A stretch of DNA of 40,334 nucleotides from Gudongella sp051744365 (GTDB lineage: Bacteria > Bacillota > Clostridia > Tissierellales > Tissierellaceae), in contig JBNJCX010000015.1 in assembly GCA_051744365.1 (NCBI GenBank), forward strand, positions 1 to 40,334. The letters are read 5' to 3'. Numbering within the stretch: position 1 is the stretch's first letter; each line of letters begins with the position of its first letter. The position numbers and the translations under genes are program-made. Under the pieces are notes generated by a model. That model was given only the letters and a program-made list of their open reading frames with translations. It was not told where the DNA came from and searched no databases. Positions 23,435 through 31,928 of the stretch are shown here, in pieces.

Positions 23435-24290
23435 CCTTCTTACTCCTTAAGTAATTTAGTATCTCTTCCTTGGCTTCTTCAATTGTCAGAACATCATCCC
23501 TGACAATATTGCCCTTCTCCTTGAATATCTTCATAAATTTAGTAATCTGAGGTATTCCAAGACCCATTTCTTCCAGCTGATCAGTTTTTGAGAAAATCTC
23601 TCTTGTTGATCCGTCAAGAGCAATCTTGCCTCTATGCATAACAAAAATTCTGTTTACCAGTCTGGCAATATCCTCCATGCTGTGTGAAACTAGAATAATA
23701 GTAATCTTTTCCTTGTCGTAAATCTTTCTGATCTCATCCAGGATGTCATCTCTTCCCTGGGGGTCTAAACCTGCCGTAGGCTCATCAAGAATAAGAACCT
23801 TAGGCTTCATGGCAATAACTCCTGCTATTGCAACCCTTCTCTTCTGACCTCCTGAAAGCTCAAAAGGAGATCTTTCCTTCAACTCTTCAAAGTCAAGTCC
23901 AACAAGATCCATGGCTTCCCTTACCCTTATATCCACTTCATCCTCTGATAGTCCCAGGTTCTTTGGTCCAAATGCAATGTCTTTATATATTGACTCTTCA
24001 AATAGTTGGTGCTCAGGATACTGAAATACCAGACCCACCTTCTGCCTGACTGATTTCATTTTGGTTTCCTTGCTGGAAAGATCCTGTCCATCAATTATTA
24101 TTTTCCCTTTTGTAGGCTTCATTAGGCCATTGAGGTGCTGAACAAGTGTTGATTTTCCTGAGCCAGTATGTCCTATAAGACCTATGAACTCGCCTTCCTC
24201 AATAGACAGGTTAATATTGTCTAGGGCCTTCTTTTCAAAAGGAGTCCCTGGGTTATATATATAGTCAACATCCTTCAATTGAATTATCAT
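23427..24290 (-). CDS. ecfA2: ECF transporter ATPase EcfA2
   Basis: This 287-residue ATPase has Walker A GHTGSGKST (about 40-48), the signature LSGGQKRRVAIAG, Walker B LILDEPTAGLDP and H-loop VSHSMED. The C-terminal part interacts with EcfT. Starting with MIIQLKDVDYIYNPGTPFE matches EcfA2 rather than EcfA1. It overlaps ecfA1 by four bases (ATGA-type) and ecfT by eight, so the three subunits are coupled in translation. Confidence 0.95.
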   Translation of the reverse strand: MIIQLKDVDYIYNPGTPFEKKALDNINLSIEEGEFIGLIGHTGSGKSTLVQHLNGLMKPTKGKIIIDGQDLSSKETKMKSVRQKVGLVFQYPEHQLFEESIYKDIAFGPKNLGLSEDEVDIRVREAMDLVGLDFEELKERSPFELSGGQKRRVAIAGVIAMKPKVLILDEPTAGLDPQGRDDILDEIRKIYDKEKITIILVSHSMEDIARLVNRIFVMHRGKIALDGSTREIFSKTDQLEEMGLGIPQITKFMKIFKEKGNIVRDDVLTIEEAKEEILNYLRSKKDA

Positions 24291-25132
24291 AATATATCCA
24301 CCAGCTCCTCAACGGATAATATATCATCCTTGATATTATACCCTTCTTTATTCAGCTCATAGACAAGCTCTGTAACCTGAGGGACATCAAGTCCCAGCGA
24401 CTTCAGCTTGTCAACCTGCCTGAATATCTCCTTTGGGGTTCCCAGCATAACAGCCTCCCCCTCATTTAATACCATTATCCTATCGGCTTCCACTGCCTCA
24501 TCCATATAGTGGGTTATAAGAATAATGGTCTTGTTCTTTTCCTCATTAAGCTTCTTGATGGTTTGCATAACCTCAAGTCTGCCCGATGGATCAAGCATTG
24601 CAGTTGGTTCATCAAAAATTATGCAATCCGGCTCCATTGCGAGGATTCCTGCGATTGCAACCCTCTGTTTTTGACCTCCAGACAATAGGTGGGGGGCGTG
24701 ACTTTTATACTCTGTCATTTCAACAACCTCCAGAGCATCATCCACCCTTTTTCTAATTTCTGCAGGGGGAATTCCCAGATTCTCTGGTCCAAAAGCCACA
24801 TCCTCCTCGACAATTGTGGCTACAATCTGATTATCTGGATTTTGAAACACCATGCCTGCAGTAGACCTGATATCCCAAATTTTGTCCTCATCTCTTGTAT
24901 TCATTCCATTTACAAGAACATCTCCTCTGGATGGTATAATCAGACCATTTATCATCTTGGCAAGGGTGGATTTTCCAGATCCATTATGTCCAAGGACCAC
25001 AAAAAATTCTCCTCTTTTGACTTGAAGACTCAGGTCTTTAACAGCCAATTGTATGCTTTCGTCAATATAGGAGCTATATTCGTAGCTCACATTTTTTATG
25101 TCTATCATTAAATCATTGTTTTTTTCATTCAT
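24287..25132 (-). CDS. ecfA1: ECF transporter ATPase EcfA1
   Basis: This 281-residue ATPase has Walker A GHNGSGKST, Q-loop VFQNPDNQIVATIVEEDVAFG, signature LSGGQKQRVAIAG and Walker B IIFDEPTAMLDP. It powers uptake of vitamins and metal ions by forming a heterodimer with EcfA2. It is first in ecfA1-ecfA2-ecfT-truA, downstream of its own promoter and the alpha-operon terminator. The ATG at 25132 has only a modest GAGGT site. Confidence 0.95.
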   Translation of the reverse strand: MNEKNNDLMIDIKNVSYEYSSYIDESIQLAVKDLSLQVKRGEFFVVLGHNGSGKSTLAKMINGLIIPSRGDVLVNGMNTRDEDKIWDIRSTAGMVFQNPDNQIVATIVEEDVAFGPENLGIPPAEIRKRVDDALEVVEMTEYKSHAPHLLSGGQKQRVAIAGILAMEPDCIIFDEPTAMLDPSGRLEVMQTIKKLNEEKNKTIILITHYMDEAVEADRIMVLNEGEAVMLGTPKEIFRQVDKLKSLGLDVPQVTELVYELNKEGYNIKDDILSVEELVDIL

Positions 25133-25168
25133 ATTATACCTCGGTTAAAATTTATATATTACCAGTTT

Positions 25169-25197
25169 AATATAACACAAGAATAACGTTATATCAA
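25169..25197 (-). promoter_or_regulatory. Promoter of ecfA1-ecfA2-ecfT-truA
   Basis: Minus-strand -35 TTGATA (25192-25197), a 17-base spacer and -10 TATATT (25169-25174), each one base from consensus, about 40 bases before the ecfA1 ATG and after the rplQ terminator. Confidence 0.75.
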
Positions 25198-25224
25198 TTG
25201 GCCATCCCTAGCATACAAATCAGT

Positions 25225-25262
25225 CAAACAAAACTAAAGGGACTAAGTGTCAACTTAATCCC
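25225..25262 (-). terminator. Terminator of the ribosomal alpha operon
   Basis: Minus-strand stem GGGATTAAGT / ACTTAGTCCC (one G-U pair) with loop TGAC, followed by TTTAGTTTTGTTTG. It starts eight bases after the rplQ stop and closes the transcript that begins at the S10 promoters. Confidence 0.82.
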
Positions 25263-25270
25263 CATCCCTA

Positions 25271-25612
25271 TTAAACAAGTTCCAATATAGCTATTTCTGC
25301 GGCATCTCCGCGACGAGGACCAACTCTTAACACCCTTGTATAACCACCATTTCTATCGGCATACTTAGGACCAATTTCATCAAATAATTTCCTCACCACA
25401 TCTTCGTCATATATGAATGCAAGTGCTTGTCTTCTTGCGTGAAGATCGCCTTTCTTTGCCAAAGTTATCATTTTTTCTGCCATTCTTTTTGTCTCTTTGG
25501 CTCTGGTTACTGTGGTTTCAATTCTTTCTTCCCGCAATAATGATGTAACTTGATTTCTCAGCATCGCTTTTCTATGAGCAGTAGGGCGACCAAGTTTTCT
25601 TAGTGTTGTCAC
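25271..25612 (-). CDS. rplQ: 50S ribosomal protein bL17
   Basis: This 113-residue protein is recognised by LGRPTAHRKAMLRNQVTSLLREERIETT and the C-terminal YTRVLRVGPRRGDAAEIAILEL. It lines the exit side of the large subunit. It is the last gene of the alpha operon, 24 bases after rpoA, followed by the terminator. Confidence 0.98.
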   Translation of the reverse strand: MTTLRKLGRPTAHRKAMLRNQVTSLLREERIETTVTRAKETKRMAEKMITLAKKGDLHARRQALAFIYDEDVVRKLFDEIGPKYADRNGGYTRVLRVGPRRGDAAEIAILELV

Positions 25613-25636
25613 ATTTATCCCTCCTTCTTGCTTAGA

Positions 25637-26584
25637 TTATTCATCACTTAATTTAAGGTTTAATCCCAATTCAGCAAGTTTCTTCTGTACCTCTTCAAGG
25701 GATTTCTTTCCCAGATTTCTAACCTTCATCATATCTTCCTCAGTTTTTTCGGTCAATTCCTCAACAGTGTTTATAGCTGCTCTCTTAAGGCAGTTATAAC
25801 TTCTCACTGAAAGATCCAGCTCTTCAACTGTCATCTCAAGAACCTTCTCCTTCTTGTCCTCTTCCTTCTCAACCATGATTTCAACCTCGTTGACATGGTC
25901 TGTAAGTCCAATGAACAGATTAAGGTGTTCTGTAAGAATCTTTGCTCCCAATGAGGTAGCTTCATCTGCACTCATGGTTCCGTTTGTCCACACATCAAGC
26001 AACAGCTTGTCAAAGTCAGTAATCTGACCGACCCTGGTGTTTTCAACATGGTAATTAACCTTGCTTACAGGTGTGAATTCTGAATCAACGGGTATCACAC
26101 CCACTGGATGACCATCCTGCTTGTTCTTTTCGGCAACTGAGTAGCCTCTTCCTCTTATAAGTTCCAATTCAATATATAGCTTTCCGTCTTCATTGACTGT
26201 TGCTATATGCTGATCCTTGTTCACTATTTCAACTTCCATTCCAGTGGCAATGTCACCAGCTGTAACGACCTGTGGTCCTTCAACATCGATGATCATTGTA
26301 ACAGGCTCTTCTGTATACATTTTGGCTGCTATTTCCTTGATATTGAGTATTATCTCGGGCACATCCTCCAGCACTCCGGGGATTGTAGCAAATTCATGCA
26401 ACACGCCCTGGATTTTTACTGATGAAATTGCCGCTCCGGGCAGTGATGAAAGCAGTACTCTTCTAAGGGAGTTTCCCAAAGTTGTTCCGTAACCTCTTTC
26501 AAGAGGTTCCACCACAAATTTACCATAGCTTCCATCTTCACTTAATTCCATGATCTCAATTCTAGGTTTTTCAATTTCCATCAT
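25637..26584 (-). CDS. rpoA: RNA polymerase alpha subunit
   Basis: This 315-residue protein dimerises through its N-terminal domain (about 1-230, with GYGTTLGNSLRRVLLSSLPGAA) to nucleate RNA polymerase assembly. A charged linker rich in E and K (about 225-245) leads to the C-terminal domain (LDLSVRSYNCLKRAAINTVEEL), which touches activators and UP-element DNA. It sits between rpsD and rplQ. AAGGAGGG precedes two adjacent ATG codons. Confidence 0.98.
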   Translation of the reverse strand: MMEIEKPRIEIMELSEDGSYGKFVVEPLERGYGTTLGNSLRRVLLSSLPGAAISSVKIQGVLHEFATIPGVLEDVPEIILNIKEIAAKMYTEEPVTMIIDVEGPQVVTAGDIATGMEVEIVNKDQHIATVNEDGKLYIELELIRGRGYSVAEKNKQDGHPVGVIPVDSEFTPVSKVNYHVENTRVGQITDFDKLLLDVWTNGTMSADEATSLGAKILTEHLNLFIGLTDHVNEVEIMVEKEEDKKEKVLEMTVEELDLSVRSYNCLKRAAINTVEELTEKTEEDMMKVRNLGKKSLEEVQKKLAELGLNLKLSDE

Positions 26585-26649
26585 TAAGCATAACCCTCCT
26601 TGATCTTTTTATTTTTAACGGACGAGGGCAACTGATACTGTTTTATCGA

Positions 26650-27273
26650 TTATTTTGAATATAGCTCGACGATTAGATGTTCTTCAACTGGAAGATCTAT
26701 GTCTTCTCTGGTTGATTCAGCTACGATTGTTCCTCTTAGTTTTTCAAGATCTATGTTTATCCATGGTACTGTATTTCCGCTGTGGTTTTCAACCAAAGCC
26801 TTGAATTTCTCACTACCACGGCTTTTTTCCTTAACCTCGATAACATCTCCCACTGTTGTAAGCATTGAAGGTATTGTCGCCTTGTTTCCGTTAAGCAGGA
26901 AGTGTCCATGTGTTACAAGTTGTCTTGCTTCTGCTCTTGAAGCAGCCAGACCCATTCTGTAAACTACATTGTCAAGTCTTGACTCAAGAATCTTAAATAG
27001 ATTGTCGCCGGTTACGCCTTTGCTTTGGTCTGCCATCATGAAATATTTAGCCATTTGTGATTCTGAAAGTCCGTAGAATCTACGTACCTTTTGCTTCTCT
27101 CTCAACTGCATTCCATATTCAGTTACTTTCTTTCTAGATTGTCCATGTTGTCCTGGAGCAAAGTTTCTCTTGTTAAGAGCACATCTGTCTGTATAGCATC
27201 TGTCGCCCTTAAGGAAAAGCTTTATACCCTCTCTACGGCACAATCTGCAAACTGGCCCTGTATATCTTCCCAT
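26650..27273 (-). CDS. rpsD: 30S ribosomal protein uS4, zinc-cysteine form
   Basis: This 207-residue small-subunit assembly initiator carries an N-terminal Cys cluster, C9-x2-C12-x13-C26-x4-C31, so it is a zinc-binding (C+) paralogue. The S4 RNA-binding motif is at about 97-160 (SRLDNVVYRMGLAASRAEARQ). In many Firmicutes S4 also represses its own synthesis; here it is in the alpha operon between rpsK and rpoA, with a 65-base gap to rpoA that might hold a regulatory structure. Confidence 0.98.
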   Translation of the reverse strand: MGRYTGPVCRLCRREGIKLFLKGDRCYTDRCALNKRNFAPGQHGQSRKKVTEYGMQLREKQKVRRFYGLSESQMAKYFMMADQSKGVTGDNLFKILESRLDNVVYRMGLAASRAEARQLVTHGHFLLNGNKATIPSMLTTVGDVIEVKEKSRGSEKFKALVENHSGNTVPWINIDLEKLRGTIVAESTREDIDLPVEEHLIVELYSK

Positions 27274-27291
27274 CCTTATTTACACCTCCTA

Positions 27292-27690
27292 TTAAACTCT
27301 TCTTCTCTTTGGTGGTCTACATCCGTTGTGTGGAATCGGAGTAACATCCTTAATCATACTTACTTCCAACCCAGATGCCTGTAGTGACCTGATTGCCGCT
27401 TCTCTTCCTGATCCAGGTCCCTTTACAAAAACCTCAACCACTTTCAGACCATGATCCATAGCTTTTCTTGCAGCTTCCTCGGCACATTGTTGCGCTGCAT
27501 AAGGAGTGGATTTCCTTGACCCTCTGAAACCAAGCTGCCCTGCGCTTGCCCATGATATTACATTACCTTGGGTATCTGTAAGTGTTACCATTGTATTATT
27601 GAAAGATGAAGAAATATGAGCTTGACCTCTCTCGATATTCTTACGTTCTCTTTTTCTCACACGTGTTGCTTTACCTTTTTTTGGTGCCAT
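27292..27690 (-). CDS. rpsK: 30S ribosomal protein uS11
   Basis: This 132-residue platform protein is recognised by GQAHISSSFNNTMVTLTD, WASAGQLGFRGSRKSTPYAAQ and the C-terminal TPIPHNGCRPPKRRRV. It lies 18 bases after rpsM and 18 before rpsD, with a strong GGAGGGG ribosome site. Confidence 0.98.
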   Translation of the reverse strand: MAPKKGKATRVRKRERKNIERGQAHISSSFNNTMVTLTDTQGNVISWASAGQLGFRGSRKSTPYAAQQCAEEAARKAMDHGLKVVEVFVKGPGSGREAAIRSLQASGLEVSMIKDVTPIPHNGCRPPKRRRV

Positions 27691-27708
27691 TAAGTTCCCC
27701 TCCTTTAC

Positions 27709-28071
27709 CTATTTCTTTTTGGATACTAATCTTCTTGGACCTTTTCTTGTCCTTGCATTGGTCTTGGTTCTCTGACCTCTAACTGGGAGTCCTCTCTTGT
27801 GTCTTATGCCTCTGTAGCAGTTGATTTCCTTAAGTCTCTTGATATTAAGGGCCACATCTCTTCTAAGATCTCCCTCAACATGGTAGGTATCAATAACCGC
27901 TCTAAGATTTGATACTTCAGACTCAGTAAGATCCTTTACTCTTGTGTCCTTGTCTACTCCAGCTTTCTTAAGAATCTCGTTTGAGCTTGTCCTTCCGATA
28001 CCAAAAATATATGTCAATCCAATTTCCACTCTTTTATCTCTTGGTAAGTCTACGCCTGCAATTCTTGCCAT
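27709..28071 (-). CDS. rpsM: 30S ribosomal protein uS13
   Basis: The product is 120 residues from the ATG at 28071 (MARIAGVDLPRDKRVEIGLTYI). A GTG at 28083 would sit on top of the AGGAGGTG ribosome site and is rejected. The C-terminus GLPVRGQRTKTNARTRKGP contacts P-site tRNA and the inter-subunit bridge. It follows rpmJ by 35 bases, opening the alpha-operon part of the cluster. Confidence 0.97.
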   Translation of the reverse strand: MARIAGVDLPRDKRVEIGLTYIFGIGRTSSNEILKKAGVDKDTRVKDLTESEVSNLRAVIDTYHVEGDLRRDVALNIKRLKEINCYRGIRHKRGLPVRGQRTKTNARTRKGPRRLVSKKK

Positions 28072-28106
28072 TAACGTGTACACCTCCTATTTTTACAAAC
28101 TAGTAA

Positions 28107-28220
28107 TTAACCTTGTTTTTGTTTATGCTTAGGATTTTCACAGATGACCATTACTCTTCCTTTTCTCTTAATGATTTTGCATTTTTCGCACATCTTTTTT
28201 ACAGATGGTCTGACTTTCAT
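28107..28220 (-). CDS. rpmJ: 50S ribosomal protein bL36, zinc form
   Basis: A 37-residue protein, MKVRPSVKKMCEKCK... to KQKQG-stop. The zinc ligands C11, C14, C27 and H32 are all present, so this is the zinc-dependent (C+) bL36. It lies between infA and rpsM, its usual place, with a GGAGGGA ribosome site. It binds 23S rRNA near the GTPase-associated region. Confidence 0.97.
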   Translation of the reverse strand: MKVRPSVKKMCEKCKIIKRKGRVMVICENPKHKQKQG

Positions 28221-28236
28221 AATAATCCCTCCTATG

Positions 28237-28455
28237 TTACTTGTTTCGCCAGGTTATCCTGCCTCTTGTTAAATCGTAGGGCGATAGTTCTATCGTTACG
28301 GTATCTCCTGGTAATATTCTGATATAGTGCATCCTAAGTTTACCGGAAATATGGGCTAAAATTTCATGTCCGTTTTCAAGCCTTACTTTAAATATGGCAT
28401 TAGGTAATGCATCGATAACCGTACCTTCAACCTCTATTACATCTTTTTTAGCCAT
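28237..28455 (-). CDS. infA: Translation initiation factor IF-1
   Basis: This 72-residue OB-fold protein (AKKDVIEVEGTVIDALPNAIFKVRL, HISGKLRMHYIRILPGD) blocks the ribosomal A site during initiation. Full family length. It lies 29 bases after the KOW-domain gene and 16 before rpmJ. Confidence 0.98.
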   Translation of the reverse strand: MAKKDVIEVEGTVIDALPNAIFKVRLENGHEILAHISGKLRMHYIRILPGDTVTIELSPYDLTRGRITWRNK

Positions 28456-28484
28456 GGATTTCGAACCTCCTGTTCAACTCTCAT

Positions 28485-28766
28485 TTAGAAACTCTTATTG
28501 AAAGGTTCCAGAATTTTTCTAATATATGAGTTATTTATCTTTACGCTATTCTCTATCTTGTCCTTGAATTCCGGCATAACAGTATTAAAAATAATCAAAT
28601 GCTTGATTTTCTTCTTCTTGGGACTGTCGAGCTTCCTCAAGTCCCCGTCAACTACGTAAACGTACTGATCATCTGCTATATCGTAAATCAAGAATATTCT
28701 TCCTTTGTCACGGCCAGCTCTTGACTTCACCACCTGTCCGATGGATATGTCACTAGTGGAATCCAT
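28485..28766 (-). CDS. KOW-domain RNA-binding protein (L14e-like)
   Basis: The product is 93 residues from the ATG at 28766, which has GAGGTG six bases away; a GTG nine bases upstream overlaps that site. An N-terminal KOW motif (about 7-45: IGQVVKSRAGRDKGRIFLIY) is followed by a lysine-rich stretch (KLDSPKKKKIKHL). Proteins of this kind are common between adk and infA in clostridial genomes and are thought to bind ribosomal RNA; function is unproven. It occupies the position where map is often found. Confidence 0.85.
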   Translation of the reverse strand: MDSTSDISIGQVVKSRAGRDKGRIFLIYDIADDQYVYVVDGDLRKLDSPKKKKIKHLIIFNTVMPEFKDKIENSVKINNSYIRKILEPFNKSF

Positions 28767-28799
28767 TATATTCACCTCTTCAATCTGCTGGGTAAGGGG

Positions 28800-29453
28800 C
28801 TATGCCCTATATTTGTCGAGCTCACTCGTTATATCAACGAAAACTTCATCAATCTTCTTAGTTCCATCAACATCCAGCAGCAAACCTTGTTTTTTGTAGT
28901 AATCTATCAATGGCTCCGTTTGCTCCATGTATACATTAATCCTTGTAGTCACTGTTTCTTCATTGTCGTCATCTCTTTGATAGAGTTCTCCTCCATCCTT
29001 ATCGCATACTCCTTCAACCTTTGGTGGGTTGAACTTAATATGGTAAGTCGCTCCACACTCTCTGCAAATACGTCTGCCCACTGCACGTTCAACAAGGATT
29101 TCGGCAGGTGCATTAATATTAATAACCACATCTAGTTTTATACCCATTTTCTCCAGTTCGGAATCCAATGCTTCAGCCTGCTCGACTGTCCTTGGGAAAC
29201 CATCCAACAGGAAGCCTTCCTTGCAGTCTTCCTTAAGCAGTCTGTCCTTTACTATAGATACCACTAATTCGTCCGGTACGAGGAGACCCTTGTCCATATA
29301 GGCTTTAACCTCCTGTGCCAATGCTGTACCTTCTTTTATATTGGCTCTAAAAATATCCCCTGTAGATATATGTGGAATATCATATTTTTCTACTATAGCT
29401 GATGCCTGAGTTCCTTTACCTGCTCCTGGAGGACCTAGTAATACCAATCTCAT
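28800..29453 (-). CDS. adk: Adenylate kinase, zinc-lid form
   Basis: This 217-residue enzyme interconverts ATP + AMP and 2 ADP. It has the P-loop GPPGAGKGTQ near the N-terminus, the AMP-binding STGDIFRANIKEGT, DGFPRTVEQAE, and a lid with CRECG and CDKDG, a C-x2-C...C-x2-D zinc site typical of Gram-positive enzymes. I use the ATG at 29453 (AGGAG ten bases upstream) over a TTG at 29459. It lies 20 bases after secY. The usual next gene, map, is absent. Confidence 0.97.
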   Translation of the reverse strand: MRLVLLGPPGAGKGTQASAIVEKYDIPHISTGDIFRANIKEGTALAQEVKAYMDKGLLVPDELVVSIVKDRLLKEDCKEGFLLDGFPRTVEQAEALDSELEKMGIKLDVVININAPAEILVERAVGRRICRECGATYHIKFNPPKVEGVCDKDGGELYQRDDDNEETVTTRINVYMEQTEPLIDYYKKQGLLLDVDGTKKIDEVFVDITSELDKYRA

Positions 29454-29473
29454 TATCAATCATCTCCTATAGT

Positions 29474-30748
29474 TTATTTCAAGAATCCCTTGTAATGTCT
29501 CATCAACATCTGAGATTCAATTTGTTTTACAGTCTCCAATGCAACACCCACCACAATTATTATTGCAGTTCCACCAAAGTTTACATTCATTCCGAATACC
29601 TTTGATAGCACAATTGGCAATGATGCAAGCAGCGCAAGGGATGTACCACCAACAAATACTATTCTGTTAACAACCTTGTTCAAATAGTCTGATGTAGGTC
29701 TTCCCGGTCTGATTCCCGGAATAAAACCGCCGTTTTGCTGAAGATTCTTTGAATATTCAACCGTATTGAACTGCACTGCTGTATAGAAATAAGTGAAGAA
29801 GACAATCAACAATATGTTCATGATCGAGTATACCCATATTCCAACACTTCCTGCCGGAGTAAGATATTTTTCCACCCATTGTGTAATTCCTCCCTGGGAA
29901 AACAGAGCAAATGTCTGTGGCAATGCGAGTAGTGAGGATGCGAATATTACAGGGATTACTCCTGCCATCAGTACTTTGATGGGTATGTGAGTACTTTGTC
30001 CGCCGTACATTTTTCTTCCTACAACTCTTTTTGCATATTGCACAGGAATTTTACGTTGTCCTTCCTGAAGAGCCACTACAAATGCAATTATTATAAGCAT
30101 TACTATTCCAAACAACAATACTGTCAACAAGTTTAATTGTCCTATGCTAACCAGCTTAAATGTACTGATGAGATCGGATGGCAACTTTGATATTATTCCT
30201 ATGAATATCAGCAGTGAAATACCATTACCGATTCCTTTTTCAGTAATCAGCTCTCCAATCCACATAAGAAATGCCGTTCCAGCAACCATAGACAATATTA
30301 CGATTACTGTCTGCATACTATTCTGAGTTTCCAAAGCATCTCTGAAAAGACCGAATGTATAACCGATAGCCTGAACCGCTGCTAGTACAACTGCCCCATA
30401 TCTTGTGTATCGATTGATTTTCTTCTTTCCTTCCTCTCCCTGCTTGGCCAGCTCTTCCAACTTGGGAATAGCTATTGTTAAAAGCTGAAGAATGATGGAT
30501 GCGGTAATGTATGGGTAGATATTTGTGGCAAATATACTGAAGTCACTAAATGTTCCTCCTGCCATCATATCCAGGAATTGTAGTATTCCACCCTGACTGG
30601 CGTTAAATATACCTTCAATTATGCTTTTGTTCATAAAGGGTACAGGTACTGCTGCTCCCAGTCTGACAACCAACAACATTAGTATTGTGAAGGTCATCTT
30701 CTTCCTGATGTCCGGAATTTTCCAAGCATTCCTTAAGGTTGAAAGCAT
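29474..30748 (-). CDS. secY: Protein translocase channel subunit SecY
   Basis: This 424-residue membrane protein has ten hydrophobic helices and forms the Sec pore. Marks include the N-terminal RNAWKIPDIRKK, the cytoplasmic loop GMFxxKRxxx-like EGQRKIPVQYAKRVVGRKMYGGQSTHIPIK and FNTVEYSKNLQQNGGFIPGIRPGR. It starts within one base of the rplO stop, with GAGGTG inside rplO's end, and is followed by adk, as in the spc operon of other Firmicutes. Confidence 0.98.
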   Translation of the reverse strand: MLSTLRNAWKIPDIRKKMTFTILMLLVVRLGAAVPVPFMNKSIIEGIFNASQGGILQFLDMMAGGTFSDFSIFATNIYPYITASIILQLLTIAIPKLEELAKQGEEGKKKINRYTRYGAVVLAAVQAIGYTFGLFRDALETQNSMQTVIVILSMVAGTAFLMWIGELITEKGIGNGISLLIFIGIISKLPSDLISTFKLVSIGQLNLLTVLLFGIVMLIIIAFVVALQEGQRKIPVQYAKRVVGRKMYGGQSTHIPIKVLMAGVIPVIFASSLLALPQTFALFSQGGITQWVEKYLTPAGSVGIWVYSIMNILLIVFFTYFYTAVQFNTVEYSKNLQQNGGFIPGIRPGRPTSDYLNKVVNRIVFVGGTSLALLASLPIVLSKVFGMNVNFGGTAIIIVVGVALETVKQIESQMLMRHYKGFLK

Positions 30749-30749
30749 A

Positions 30750-31199
30750 CTAAATCACCTCAACCTTTCCTCCTGCAGCTTCGATCTTCTCCGCGGCAGA
30801 TTTACTGAATTTATGTGCTTGAACTGTCAATTTCACATTTAATTCACCGTCTCCAAGAATTTTTACTCCGTCCTTGGCTTTACCCTTCTTTACAACGCCT
30901 TCTTCAAAAAGAAGCTCGGGGGTAACCACGGTGTTTTCTTCAAATCTATTTAAATCTTCAAGATTAACTATCGCATAAACTGTTTGGAAGATATTTGTGA
31001 ATCCTCTCTTTGGCACCCTTCTAAACAAAGGCATCTGGCCACCTTCGAACCCAGGTCTTACTCCTCCACCCGATCTCGCATTCTGACCCTTGTGTCCTTT
31101 ACCTGCTGTTTTTCCAGTTCCTGATCCAATTCCTCTACCAAGTCTTTTTCTGGCTTTGGCTCCGCCTCCGTCATTTGGTCTTAAATCGTTAAGTTTCAA
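30750..31199 (-). CDS. rplO: 50S ribosomal protein uL15
   Basis: The product is 149 residues from a TTG at 31199 (MKLNDLRPNDGG), with AGGAGG eight bases upstream. A GTG at 31208 overlaps that site. GRGIGSGTGKTAGKGHKGQ and GGQMPLFRRVPKRGF are typical. It is packed between rpmD and secY in the spc operon. Confidence 0.97.
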   Translation of the reverse strand: MKLNDLRPNDGGGAKARKRLGRGIGSGTGKTAGKGHKGQNARSGGGVRPGFEGGQMPLFRRVPKRGFTNIFQTVYAIVNLEDLNRFEENTVVTPELLFEEGVVKKGKAKDGVKILGDGELNVKLTVQAHKFSKSAAEKIEAAGGKVEVI

Positions 31200-31216
31200 T
31201 CCGTACACCTCCTTTA

Positions 31217-31393
31217 TTAGTCCATTACCTCAACCATGTAGTCAATTTGATGTATCATACCTCTGATTTGAGGGGTATCATTTTTTTCAACTACTTGTCC
31301 GATTTTCCTTAATCCAAGGGCTTTGACTGTTTTTTTGTGGGTATCAGGTCTCCCTATGGGACTCTTAACCAACTTGATTTTAAGCATAGTCAT
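31217..31393 (-). CDS. rpmD: 50S ribosomal protein uL30
   Basis: A 58-residue protein reading MTMLKIKLVKSPIGRPDTHK... and ending VEVMD. The KSPIGR and TVKALGLRKIGQVV motifs identify it. The ATG at 31393 has GGGGG seven bases upstream; the next ATG (31387) is also possible. It sits 11 bases after rpsE and before rplO. Confidence 0.97.
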   Translation of the reverse strand: MTMLKIKLVKSPIGRPDTHKKTVKALGLRKIGQVVEKNDTPQIRGMIHQIDYMVEVMD

Positions 31394-31404
31394 TATTTTT
31401 CCCC

Positions 31405-31911
31405 CTAACCTAGTATTTCTTCTACTGTCTTGCCTCTTAATTTCGCAACATTTTCTGCAGTCTTAAGGCCTTTAAGAGCTGCCAGCGTAGCATTTACAAC
31501 ATTTCTTGGATTGTTTGTTCCAAGTGATTTAGTTCTGATATCCCTGATTCCCACAAGCTCGCATACGGCACGAACTGCTCCGCCTGCAATAACTCCGGTA
31601 CCTTCGTTTGATGGCTTCATCAGTACTCTTCCTGCTCCATAAACCCCAGTAATTTCGTGAGGGATTGTTGTTCCTTCCAATGGCACCTTAATGATATGCT
31701 TCTTGGCATCCTGAACTGCTTTTCTGATAGCCTCAGGTACCTCAAGAGCCTTTGCCATTCCAACTCCAACATGTCCGTTTCCATCTCCAACTACAACCAA
31801 TGCACTGAATCTGAAGTTTCTACCGCCTTTTACTACTTTCGTAACACGATTTATGTTAACAACTCTCTCTTGTAAATCCAATTCACTTGCATCTATATAT
31901 GAGCGTTCCAT
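31405..31911 (-). CDS. rpsE: 30S ribosomal protein uS5
   Basis: This 168-residue protein has an N-terminal dsRNA-binding-like domain (RVVNINRVTKVVKGGRNFRFSA) and the C-terminal GGAVRAVCELVGIRDIRTKSLG. It guards the mRNA entry channel and decoding accuracy. It lies 17 bases after rplR in the spc operon. Confidence 0.98.
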   Translation of the reverse strand: MERSYIDASELDLQERVVNINRVTKVVKGGRNFRFSALVVVGDGNGHVGVGMAKALEVPEAIRKAVQDAKKHIIKVPLEGTTIPHEITGVYGAGRVLMKPSNEGTGVIAGGAVRAVCELVGIRDIRTKSLGTNNPRNVVNATLAALKGLKTAENVAKLRGKTVEEILG

Positions 31912-31928
31912 TAATTTCCCTCCTTCTA

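Noticed and set aside
31405..31911. Antisense plus-strand frames inside the ribosomal cluster (for example 31430-31642 and 36057-36410)
   Set aside because: All lie over conserved ribosomal genes and show no coding features of their own.
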